In this document: in pieces, positions 13,873-19,835 of the stretch
How positions within the stretch are numbered: the stretch's first letter is position 1
How the letters are laid out: each line of letters opens with the position of its first letter
Assembly (NCBI GenBank): GCA_947427325.1
Contig: CANEHP010000020.1
Span: 1-19,835 of the forward strand
Reading direction: 5' to 3'
Origin: an uncultured Clostridia bacterium
GTDB taxonomy: Bacteria > Bacillota > Clostridia > Oscillospirales > Ruminococcaceae
DNA: 19,835 bases
Program-made: the position numbers and the translations under genes
Notes under the pieces: model-generated
What the model was told of the DNA's origin: nothing
What the model saw: the letters and a program-made list of their open reading frames with translations, nothing else
Database searches by the model: none

Positions 13873-15216
13873 ATGAAAAAAGCTAAATTATTTGACAATA
13901 TTGTTTCAATACCGATCGGAATGCTTACGGCCGCCTTAGCCTGCGCAAGAGGCTTTACGGAGGGCGGGGTTTATCTGCTTTTATTGTGGCTGTTCATAAT
14001 AGGCGGACTTGCGGTAAATATTCTGCCGATAATTTTCGGCTTAAAAATACCTTCCTTAAGATTAAAGGTATGTCATCATGGCGTAATTTGCTTAAAAAGC
14101 TTTGTGTGGGCGCTGGTGTTGTCGGCTGCCGCTCATATTTATTTGGCAATAACTCTTTTACCCGACAGATGGGCGGATCTGCTTTGGAGCGTTTTGGTTT
14201 GCGGGGCTACGCTTTTTATAATCTTTTGGAACGGTATGATATCCGTTTACGCCGCCTCGGTGCAGCTGGGTATACGAAAAAGGGTAATAGGCTTGATGCT
14301 GGGTCTGCTGCCCGTTGTGAACCTTATTATGCTGAGAAGAATAATTTCAACGGTTTCCGAAGAAATCTATTTTGAGAAAGGCAAAATAGAGCTTAACGAA
14401 AAAAGAAAAGCCGATAAGATATGCTGCACAAGATATCCGATTCTTTTTGTACACGGCGTTTTTTTCCGTGACTTTGAGCATTTGAATTATTGGGGAAGAA
14501 TACCCGAGGAAATAATAAAGAACGGCGGCAAAATCTATTACGGAAATCACCAATCCGCCGCCTCGGTGCAGGAAAGCGGAGAAGAGCTGGCGGCGAGAAT
14601 AAGGGGCGTTGTTGCGGAAAGCGGCTGTCCCAAGGTGAATATTATCGCTCATTCAAAGGGCGGGTTAGACTGCCGCTATGCCATTGCGAAATGCGGCGTT
14701 TCGGATATGGTGGCGTCCCTTACCACAATAAACACACCTCATCGGGGCTGTTTTTTTGCCGAGTATCTTTTAACAAGGCTGCCGCATAAAATACAGCAGA
14801 GGGTTGCCGCAGGCTATAATGCCGCCGCGGCAAAATTAGGGGATCAAAAGCCCGATTTTTTGGCGGCGGTATCGGATCTTAGGGCGGATATCTGCGAGGC
14901 TTATGATAAGGAGCTGACAGTTCCCGACAGCATTTACATCCGGAGCGTAGGCTCGCTTTTAAGGAGCGCCGTTGGGGGAAGGTTTCCTCTTAATTTTACC
15001 TACCACATGGTGAAGCATTTTGACGGACCTAATGACGGATTGGTTTCCGAGAACTCCTTTAAGTTCGGTGAAGATTATACGCTGCTTACTCTGGCGGGAT
15101 TAAGAGGGATTTCTCACGGGGATATGATAGACCTTAATCGTGAAAATATCAAAGGATTTGACGTCAGGGAGTTTTATGTGGGATTGGTCGGCGGACTCAG
15201 GGAAAAGGGGCTTTGA
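13873..15216 (+). CDS. Membrane-anchored lipase-like alpha/beta hydrolase
   Basis: 447 residues from ATG 13873 (GAGGGAA just upstream). The longer in-frame start at 13813 is rejected because it would encode across the nrdD terminator. Four hydrophobic helices occupy about 10-160. A soluble alpha/beta-hydrolase domain follows, with the oxyanion-strand motif YPILFVHG (H194, G195) and the nucleophile elbow AHSKGG (S261; Ala replaces the first Gly of GxSxG). The catalytic triad candidates are D388 in GPNDGLVS and H415 in GISHGD. This is the arrangement of triacylglycerol/esterase lipases (LipA/EstA-like). The domain's side of the membrane is unclear. It is transcribed separately from nrdD. The substrate is unknown. 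Confidence 0.92.
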   Translation: MKKAKLFDNIVSIPIGMLTAALACARGFTEGGVYLLLLWLFIIGGLAVNILPIIFGLKIPSLRLKVCHHGVICLKSFVWALVLSAAAHIYLAITLLPDRWADLLWSVLVCGATLFIIFWNGMISVYAASVQLGIRKRVIGLMLGLLPVVNLIMLRRIISTVSEEIYFEKGKIELNEKRKADKICCTRYPILFVHGVFFRDFEHLNYWGRIPEEIIKNGGKIYYGNHQSAASVQESGEELAARIRGVVAESGCPKVNIIAHSKGGLDCRYAIAKCGVSDMVASLTTINTPHRGCFFAEYLLTRLPHKIQQRVAAGYNAAAAKLGDQKPDFLAAVSDLRADICEAYDKELTVPDSIYIRSVGSLLRSAVGGRFPLNFTYHMVKHFDGPNDGLVSENSFKFGEDYTLLTLAGLRGISHGDMIDLNRENIKGFDVREFYVGLVGGLREKGL

Positions 15217-15316
15217 TGTTTCTGCTTTGGGCTTGCTTCGGAAAGCTTATTTGCAGAGCATTGGTGATAAAAATTTATTCACAAAGTTAAAGCTGAAAAT
15301 TTGGTAATATTTGCCC

Positions 15317-15344
15317 TTGAAAAAAAATAAATTGGATGTATAAT
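15317..15344 (+). promoter_or_regulatory. Promoter of the AT-rich unknown gene
   Basis: TTGAAA (15317-15322), a 16-bp spacer and TATAAT (15339-15344). It is preceded by A-tracts and overlapped by the palindrome at 15341-15378. Confidence 0.65.
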
Positions 15345-15378
15345 TGAATTAAACATAATAATATGTTTAATTCAATTA
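15341..15378 (+). promoter_or_regulatory. Perfect 38-bp palindrome, putative operator or leader hairpin
   Basis: TAATTGAATTAAACATA (15341-15357) and its exact reverse complement (15362-15378) are separated by four bases. The palindrome overlaps the -10, covers the transcript start and ends two bases before the AAGGA ribosome site (15381-15385). It fits either a repressor operator or an RNA hairpin next to the ribosome site. Confidence 0.65.
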
Positions 15379-15397
15379 TTAAGGATGTGACAAAAAC

Positions 15398-16285
15398 ATG
15401 AGCAATTTACAAATCGGAACCTCTAATGCTGTTAGTAATATGAATATAAATCAATTAACAGCAAAAAAAGAAAAACTTGGCGATAATCGCCCTATTGAGA
15501 CAAGCTATCAGCGACGAGACTATTTTGAAAACATCAACGAAGATGACTATATCTGTCCGCCTCCAGTTGGTTATACTAACACGTCTGCTCCATATGCTTC
15601 AAGCAGCATATATAAGGAAAGCAACTTTTACTCCACAACAGTTTCAAAAACACAAATGGCATGTAATATTGCAGGATTGGCATGCGAACCATGGGGAGAA
15701 CCAATATTCAATAGTGCGCAAGATTACAACGAATTCAACAAGGCAAAAAAATATATTGACGATTTTACTCCTATAAGCGTTTATAACAGTTATGACGGCT
15801 CGAGCAGCGGTGTAACCAAAACAATATATACACAAGACCATCAATATTTTCTGTATGCTTTAACTGACAAATATGATTCTGCTGCAAAAAACTATTATAC
15901 ATATCATGGGTATAATATAGATGCATATCTTATCATGGGTATTGGTTTTGGTGAAAGCAATGCTTCTCAAACAAGTTCTAACCCGTTTGGCGCAGTTTCA
16001 TCGCTTAGTACAGCAAGCGTCAATAAAGCGACAAATAGAGCAGTTCGGGCGTTACAGGATTGCGGTTTAGCTGCAAATCAGACTGAAGCAAAAAATATGA
16101 TGGCTTCTGATCCATTTTATCAAAAGGCAGCGGAAGTTTTAAGTTATTTGGATAATGGTTTTAATTATAAACTTGATCCTATGAAGGTATATTCAACATT
16201 TGATCAAGCTAATCAAAATGCAGAAAGGTGGCGTACCGCAGTTGAAAACAAAACACAAGACTTTTCGTACATTTATTATAGGTAA
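15398..16285 (+). CDS. Hypothetical protein of foreign-looking base composition
   Basis: 295 residues with no recognised family. It has no signal peptide or membrane helix and is rich in Ser, Thr, Asn and Tyr. The N-terminus (about 1-80) is polar and probably disordered. A segment at 176-200 (AYLIMGIGFGESN...NPFGA) loosely resembles the catalytic-Glu region of glucosaminidase or transglycosylase folds (ESG...NLFG), but this is a weak hint only. Codon use is clearly more AT-rich than in the flanking genes, suggesting recent acquisition. ATG 15398 with AAGGA at 15381-15385, behind its own promoter and palindrome. Its 3' end overlaps the next lipoprotein gene in another frame, unusual for unrelated genes and possibly a recombination junction. 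Confidence 0.85.
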   Translation: MSNLQIGTSNAVSNMNINQLTAKKEKLGDNRPIETSYQRRDYFENINEDDYICPPPVGYTNTSAPYASSSIYKESNFYSTTVSKTQMACNIAGLACEPWGEPIFNSAQDYNEFNKAKKYIDDFTPISVYNSYDGSSSGVTKTIYTQDHQYFLYALTDKYDSAAKNYYTYHGYNIDAYLIMGIGFGESNASQTSSNPFGAVSSLSTASVNKATNRAVRALQDCGLAANQTEAKNMMASDPFYQKAAEVLSYLDNGFNYKLDPMKVYSTFDQANQNAERWRTAVENKTQDFSYIYYR

Positions 16286-17108
16286 TCTTCTTATATTATC
16301 GTTACTTACTCTTTCCTCCTGTGCGGATAATTCGGGCATGAACTCCGATACTTCCGCAGAGCTGGGTACAAAGGGCGAAATAACAACGGCTTCTTCCGTA
16401 ACGGGGACGGGTACAAACGGAGAAATAACAACGGTTTCTTCCCCATCCGAGACGGAAAGCGGTAATACGGATACCGAAATTACACTGCCAAAGCATGAAT
16501 ACGGCTATGAAGTATCTGACGTTACCTTGGCGCAGGTAATCGAGCCAACGGACGATAAAAATAAAGATACGCTGCTTCCCGAGGAAATTAAAGCCTGCTT
16601 GGAAAAGCTATCGGATAGAATTGAAGCCGAGGGCTTTGAATATGACATTGATTTTGATGGAAATAATGAGTTTTTATGTACTTATATGGGTTTTTTGAAA
16701 GTGTTTAAAAAATCTGATAATGTTATATGGGAAAAGACCGCAAAGAAAGACGGTTTTCATTATGTAAAAGCCGACGATTTGAAAACCTTGCAGACCTATG
16801 ATGACGGAATGGAGAAATATTCCTACTTTAATTACAAGTACGTTGCAGGTTCTATGAAGTGTAATGTTTTAACAGCAATAAAATATGACAGCAAAAAGGA
16901 TATTTATATTGTTGAAGATATTGTTTCATGGGGAAAGTTGGAGTTTGAAGGAGATGCCTCCAAATATAACAGACCGTTTTTCAGGAAAGGCTGGGACTCC
17001 ACGCAAAAAGGAGTGGAAGAAACCGAGGATGATATAACGCAGGAAGAATTTCTTAAAATTTATAACAAATATGAAAATCTTCCTGCCTGGGATGAATACT
17101 TAAAATAA
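16242..17108 (+). CDS. Lipoprotein of unknown function
   Basis: 288 residues from TTG 16242. I prefer this start because AAAGGTGG (16224-16231) lies at the right distance and it gives a textbook signal: MKTKHKTFRT, a hydrophobic core, then LSSC with C27. Longer in-frame starts (TTG 16200, ATG 16218) put extra polar residues before the signal. After the cysteine is a Thr/Ser/Gly/Glu-rich linker with two 15-residue tandem repeats (GTKGEITTASSVTGT / GTNGEITTVSSPSET). Then comes a globular domain with no family I recognise (about 85-288), rich in Lys, Asp and Tyr. It overlaps the preceding gene by 44 bp. The stop codon touches the start of the palindromic element at 17108. Confidence 0.85.
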   Translation: MKTKHKTFRTFIIGNLLILSLLTLSSCADNSGMNSDTSAELGTKGEITTASSVTGTGTNGEITTVSSPSETESGNTDTEITLPKHEYGYEVSDVTLAQVIEPTDDKNKDTLLPEEIKACLEKLSDRIEAEGFEYDIDFDGNNEFLCTYMGFLKVFKKSDNVIWEKTAKKDGFHYVKADDLKTLQTYDDGMEKYSYFNYKYVAGSMKCNVLTAIKYDSKKDIYIVEDIVSWGKLEFEGDASKYNRPFFRKGWDSTQKGVEETEDDITQEEFLKIYNKYENLPAWDEYLK

Positions 17109-17265
17109 TACTATTTCTTAATCAGATTGCAGACAGACTTGCGAAAAGCCGGGTTTAGTGCGAGGAAGGCTGCCGCAGCTGTGTGCGATATAGCAAGGCG
17201 GTTTGACGAAGCAATAAGCGCAGGATTTTTGTAAGGTTGTCTGTAAGACGATTAAGAATTAGTAT
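17108..17265. repeat. 158-bp palindromic element with ATACTAATTCTTAATC ends
   Basis: The left end ATACTATTTCTTAATC (17108-17123) and right end GATTAAGAATTAGTAT (17250-17265) are inverted repeats with one mismatch in 16. The repeat continues inward (CAGACAGACTTGCGAAAAGCC against the complement of the TTTTTGTAAGGTTGTCTG region) with mostly G/A changes that keep RNA pairing. The end matches 218-233 exactly. No gene lies inside. It is the longest member of the family here. Confidence 0.75.
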
Positions 17266-17273
17266 AAAAGATT

Positions 17274-17403
17274 ATTGCTCCCCTAATTAAATCTTGCCAC
17301 AATACTTGACGCAAATAAAAAATCTCTGCTTCAAAAATGCTCGCAATATGGCATATTGCTGTTACGCCTGCATCCTGAGGCAAACTTTAATTGGGGGAGC
17401 AAT
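17274..17403. repeat. 130-bp inverted-repeat element
   Basis: Ends ATTGCTCCCCTAATTAAA (17274-17291) and TTTAATTGGGGGAGCAAT (17386-17403) are inverted with one mismatch in 18. A central palindrome CAATATGGCATATTG lies near 17344-17358. No transposase is present. With the 17108-17265 element and the terminator it fills the gene-free stretch 17109-17548. Confidence 0.65.
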
Positions 17404-17471
17404 GGTATTGGGCGCTTATACCTCTTCAAGTCAAGTCGATAATTATGTGGATTTTATTTCATTGATTAAAC

Positions 17472-17509
17472 AAAAAACCGTTACAGTTTAAAACTGATAA
17501 CGGTTTTTT
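17472..17509. terminator. Bidirectional terminator
   Basis: AAAAAACCGTTA (17472-17483) pairs with TAACGGTTTTTT (17498-17509), with an inner CAGTTT/AAACTG stem. The A-run on the left and T-run on the right allow termination in both directions; it most clearly ends the minus-strand LRR gene. Confidence 0.88.
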
Positions 17510-17548
17510 CTTATGTAAGAGTAAAAAGGTGCGCTGAATTAAAGAAAT

Positions 17549-18817
17549 TTACCTGCGCTTTTTGCTGAATACCGCAACCGCCGCGCCTGCCGCAATCAAC
17601 GGTATTATTGCCAAAACAACGCCGGTGATGGGATTTCCGTTATTGCCGCTTCCGCCGGGAGTAGTAACGGCTGCTTCGGAAGAGGTTGTTGTTTCATCGC
17701 TTTCAACGAGGGCAAGCTTATCAACAGGTCTTGTTTCCTTTTCTCCGCATCTGCTGCATTCACGCTCTTCAAGGCCTTCCTTTTCGGCTGTAGCTTCTTC
17801 AACGACCTTCCACTCGCTCCAATCGTGACCCAATGCGGGGATTTCTTCGGTTACCTCGTTGCCGCAAACTGTGCAGGTTACTGTCTTTGTGCCGGCTTTC
17901 GTACAGGTTGCTTCTTTGGTAGTCTTCCATTGAACGTTATGATCGATCATATCGGTGTCTCTTGGTTCCTTTTCGTCACAGCGGGAGCATACTCTTTCCT
18001 CCGATCCCTTTTCGGTGCATGTAGCCTGCTTGACAACAGTCCATTCGCCGTAATCGTGACCTAATGCGTCGATGTCTCTTGTCTGTGGTTTGCCGCAAAC
18101 TGAGCAGGTGCTTGTTTCAACACCCTTTTCGGTGCAGGTGGCGGGAGTTGTTACCTTCCATTCGCCAAAGCTGTGATCGACCGTTTCGATGTCTCTTGTT
18201 TCCTTTTTGTTACAGCGAGAGCATTCTCTTTTCTCTGTTCCCTTTTCGGTGCATGTAGCCGGCTTTTCAACAGCCCATTCGCCGTAATCGTGGCCTAATG
18301 CGTCGATATCTCTTGTCTGTGGTTTGCCGCAAACTGAGCAGGTGCTTGTTTCAACACCCTTTTCGGTGCAGGTGGCGGTAGTTGTTACCTTCCATTCGCC
18401 AAAGCTGTGATCAACGGGAGCTATGTTCTTGGTATCAATCGTTTTGCCGCATTCTTTACAAATGACTAAGATTTTACCGCCCTTTTCACAGTCGGAAATT
18501 TCGGTTTTGAAATCGGGGTTCTTATGGGAGCATTTAGCATCTATGGGAACAAAGGTTATTTCATTTTCTTTTGCATATTTTTCCGCATATGAATCGGTGT
18601 AGCCGTAGATCGTAAGATCGTCAAAGCAGCCGTCAAAAGTAAACGGATCTATTTGTTTGACGCTTTCGGGAATTATCACTGCTGTAAGGGATTTGCAGCC
18701 GTAAAATGCACTGTATCCTATCTTTGTCACACTGTCCGGTATTTCCGCTGACGTGAGGGAGGTACAGTCGGAAAATGCAAAGTCCCCTATCTCTGTTACA
18801 CTGCCCAATATTTCCAC
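17549..18817 (-). CDS. BspA-type LRR surface protein, C-terminal part, with CxxC repeats and NPITG sorting tail
   Basis: 422 residues from the first ATG after an in-frame stop. The frame is open further back to 18865 and is continuous with the gene at 18866-19234. Residues 1-65 are LRR_5/BspA repeats (AFSDCTSLTSAEIPDSVTKI type). Residues about 96-366 are seven units of about 39 residues, each with C...CxxC and a GHDYGEW/DHSFGEW end, probably small metal-binding or disulfide modules. Then come a T/S/G-rich stalk, NPITG (395-399), a hydrophobic helix and KKRR, which resembles a sortase sorting signal. There is no export signal. The ATG at 18817 has no convincing ribosome site, so this half is expressed only by read-through or not at all. 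A terminator lies at 17472-17509. Confidence 0.75.
   Translation of the reverse strand: MEILGSVTEIGDFAFSDCTSLTSAEIPDSVTKIGYSAFYGCKSLTAVIIPESVKQIDPFTFDGCFDDLTIYGYTDSYAEKYAKENEITFVPIDAKCSHKNPDFKTEISDCEKGGKILVICKECGKTIDTKNIAPVDHSFGEWKVTTTATCTEKGVETSTCSVCGKPQTRDIDALGHDYGEWAVEKPATCTEKGTEKRECSRCNKKETRDIETVDHSFGEWKVTTPATCTEKGVETSTCSVCGKPQTRDIDALGHDYGEWTVVKQATCTEKGSEERVCSRCDEKEPRDTDMIDHNVQWKTTKEATCTKAGTKTVTCTVCGNEVTEEIPALGHDWSEWKVVEEATAEKEGLEERECSRCGEKETRPVDKLALVESDETTTSSEAAVTTPGGSGNNGNPITGVVLAIIPLIAAGAAVAVFSKKRR
17720..18376 (-). repeat. Tandem 39-residue (117-bp) coding repeats, in part a 234-bp duplication
   Basis: Six tandem units in the LRR gene begin with ATCTEKG-like and contain CSVCG or CSRC. 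Two adjacent units form a 78-residue block that is duplicated almost exactly at the DNA level: the sequence from 18047 and that from 18281 (offset 234 bp) stay nearly identical for about 130 bp. Recent duplication by unequal recombination or slippage is the simplest explanation. Confidence 0.85.
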
Positions 18818-18865
18818 TGATGTAAGGGATTTGCAGCCGTAAAATGCAAGGCCTTCTATCTTTTT

Positions 18866-19234
18866 TTAATTACCCGATATTGTCACCGATGTAAGGGAGG
18901 TGCAGTAGGAAAATACGCAGCTCCCCATCTCTGTTACGCTACTCGGTATTTCCACTGATGTAAGGGAAGTGCAGTCGGAAAACGTAATGTCTCCTATCAT
19001 CTCCACTTTCTTCCCCTCAATCTCCGCAGGAATAACCACAAATTCTTTGTGCCGTTCATTCGATTGCAGCAGGTTACGGTTTCTGCGTTCCATCTGCCGA
19101 AACTCAATAAAGAATTGTTCAGAGACCTCTAATTCGTGACAGTCGCCTTGCCCGTACTTAAAGCTGATAAAATACCTTGTGCCGTTTTCCGCCGCTTCTT
19201 CCCGAAGCGTATATGTCTTAACTCGGTATGCCAT
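18866..19234 (-). CDS. N-terminal part: mobile-element-type leader fused to LRR repeats
   Basis: 122 residues. Residues 1-64 (MAYRVKTYTL..., YFISFKYGQG, LEVSEQFFIEF, SNERHKEF) do not look like a secreted protein. They resemble the N-terminus of small sigma-like proteins found in Firmicutes integrative elements, with the DGQG...EVS...ERHxE layout; this is recalled similarity, not a search. From residue 66 the sequence is BspA-type LRR (VVIPAEIEGKKVEMIGD, then CTSLTSVEIPSSVTEM) up to the in-frame stop at 18866-18868. Excellent ribosome site AGGAGG (19244-19249, minus strand). It follows the HTH gene by 85 bp. As translated, it would be a short cytoplasmic fusion. Confidence 0.75.
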   Translation of the reverse strand: MAYRVKTYTLREEAAENGTRYFISFKYGQGDCHELEVSEQFFIEFRQMERRNRNLLQSNERHKEFVVIPAEIEGKKVEMIGDITFSDCTSLTSVEIPSSVTEMGSCVFSYCTSLTSVTISGN

Positions 19235-19319
19235 TATGTTTTTCCTCCTGCGAAAAAATAGGGCAAAAGGTTTTTAACCTCTCACCCCATAGCCCGCAGG
19301 CGAATGTATTTTTCTTCCC

Positions 19320-19748
19320 TTACCGCTTAAAGGCTTTCAGCTTTTTCCGCAGGTGTCCCATCCTTGCGTAGACAGCCCCCGTTGTCAGACCGACAATCGG
19401 CGCAATCTCCTTTGTGGAATAGCCCTGCATTTTTAGGAGAACGATTTTCAGAGTGCGCCTGTCTACCGTAACCAATGCCAGGTACAGATTTTCATTTTCA
19501 ATCTCGTCCAGCAAATCAGCCACCGTCCTAACCTCCGTTTGCTTCTCCCTGTCCGCCATTCCCTCAAGGTATTCCCCAATATCATTCAGATAGCGGTAGA
19601 AGCGTCTGGCGGCATTAAAATCCGCCCTGTCATAGATTCGGATTTTGTCGATGGTATCCTCATCAACACCGCACTTCCGTAAAATCCTTTCCTCAGCTTC
19701 TTTCCAGATACGCCATTTGCGTTCCTCTCGCCCGTGGTTATATGCCAT
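19320..19748 (-). CDS. Sigma-70 region-4-like HTH protein of mobile-element type
   Basis: 142 residues from ATG 19748, chosen because GGAGG lies at 19756-19760 on the minus strand; an in-frame ATG at 19775 has no such site. The N-terminal half is charged helix (REERKWRIWKEAEERILRK; RADFNAARRFYRYL). The C-terminal part, about 90-138, is a sigma region-4-like helix-turn-helix (RRTLKIVLLKMQGYSTKEI, IVGLTTGAVYARMGHLRKKL). Region 2 is absent, so it is not a full sigma factor. Proteins like this are common in Firmicutes conjugative elements and prophages, where they probably regulate element genes. It sits at the window edge, so its true neighbours upstream are not visible. Confidence 0.88.
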   Translation of the reverse strand: MAYNHGREERKWRIWKEAEERILRKCGVDEDTIDKIRIYDRADFNAARRFYRYLNDIGEYLEGMADREKQTEVRTVADLLDEIENENLYLALVTVDRRTLKIVLLKMQGYSTKEIAPIVGLTTGAVYARMGHLRKKLKAFKR

Positions 19749-19835
19749 TTCTTTTCCTCCACTCGGGATTTCCATAAATTCAAGATTGAGAGGGCAGTAA
19801 GAAAGCCCCCTCGATTTTCCAAAGGAAAAATCAAA

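Larger units (their letters stand above)
17549..19234 (-). pseudogene. Chimeric LRR gene interrupted by an in-frame TAA
   Basis: The two reading frames 18866-19234 and 17549-18817 are in the same frame (codon offset 51 bp), separated only by a TAA at 18866-18868. The LRR repeat continues across the stop (SGN-stop-KKIEGLAFYGC), so they were once one gene of about 561 codons. The stop lies next to a run of seven A on the coding strand. A single base change from a sense codon such as TTA or GAA would account for it. The whole also lacks a secretion signal although it ends in a sorting-type tail, so it is probably a decayed fusion rather than a working surface protein. Confidence 0.65.

Noticed and set aside
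17294..17491. 65-codon plus-strand ORF with TTG start
   Set aside because: It begins inside a 130-bp inverted-repeat element, has no ribosome site, and its last codons are the left arm of a terminator.
17720..18376. CRISPR-like periodic repeat
   Set aside because: The 117/234-bp periodicity is a coding tandem repeat in one open frame with codon-level variation, not short repeats with unique spacers.
19320..19748. Full sigma factor
   Set aside because: Only a region-4-like helix-turn-helix is present; region 2, needed for core and -10 recognition, is missing.

Overview
The window looks like a chromosome segment of an anaerobic, low-to-mid-GC Firmicute, most likely a gut clostridium of the Ruminococcaceae/Oscillospiraceae type. 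The reasons are a class III (anaerobic) ribonucleotide reductase homologue, a PflX-like radical SAM protein, a B12-dependent methionine synthase with its reactivation domain in a separate gene, an ECF-type vitamin transporter S component, many small T/E-rich lipoproteins and anchored surface proteins, TTG/GTG starts with strong AGGAGG-type ribosome sites, and many small palindromic intergenic repeats. The assignment rests on gene content and style only; there is no rRNA or other marker.

Layout. 1-48: terminator of a gene to the left. 267-3975 (+): amidohydrolase, zinc-ribbon membrane protein, and a two-gene overlapping unit (unknown 391-aa protein plus PflX-like radical SAM protein), closed by a repeat-type hairpin terminator. 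4107-7161 (-): methionine synthase reactivation protein and metH, overlapping and driven by a near-ideal promoter. 7259-8903 (+): divergent unit with promoter, cobalamin riboswitch, DUF4430 lipoprotein and an ECF S component. I read the two divergent units together as B12 uptake next to B12 use. 9175-11079 (+): promoter, membrane-anchored SGNH hydrolase, DUF4358 lipoprotein and a small membrane protein. 11400-13853 (+): nrdD with a consensus promoter overlapped by paired NrdR boxes and followed by its own terminator. 13873-15216 (+): membrane-anchored lipase-like alpha/beta hydrolase. 15317-17108 (+): a promoter overlapped by a perfect 38-bp palindrome, an AT-rich unknown gene and an overlapping lipoprotein gene. 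17549-19748 (-): a BspA-type leucine-rich-repeat surface protein gene broken by an in-frame stop and fused to a foreign N-terminus, preceded by a small sigma-region-4-like HTH protein. This right end looks like accessory or mobile-element DNA.

Points that stand out: (i) the NrdD homologue appears to end just where the glycyl-radical loop should begin; (ii) a cobalamin riboswitch directly links a DUF4430 lipoprotein and an ECF S component to B12; (iii) a family of short elements with ATAC(T/C)AAT(T/C)C-type terminal inverted repeats occurs at least five times in under 20 kb, alongside a second, 167-bp repeat family; (iv) the LRR gene is a chimera with a sorting-type C-terminus but no export signal. 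I saw no CRISPR array, tRNA, rRNA, integrase or transposase.
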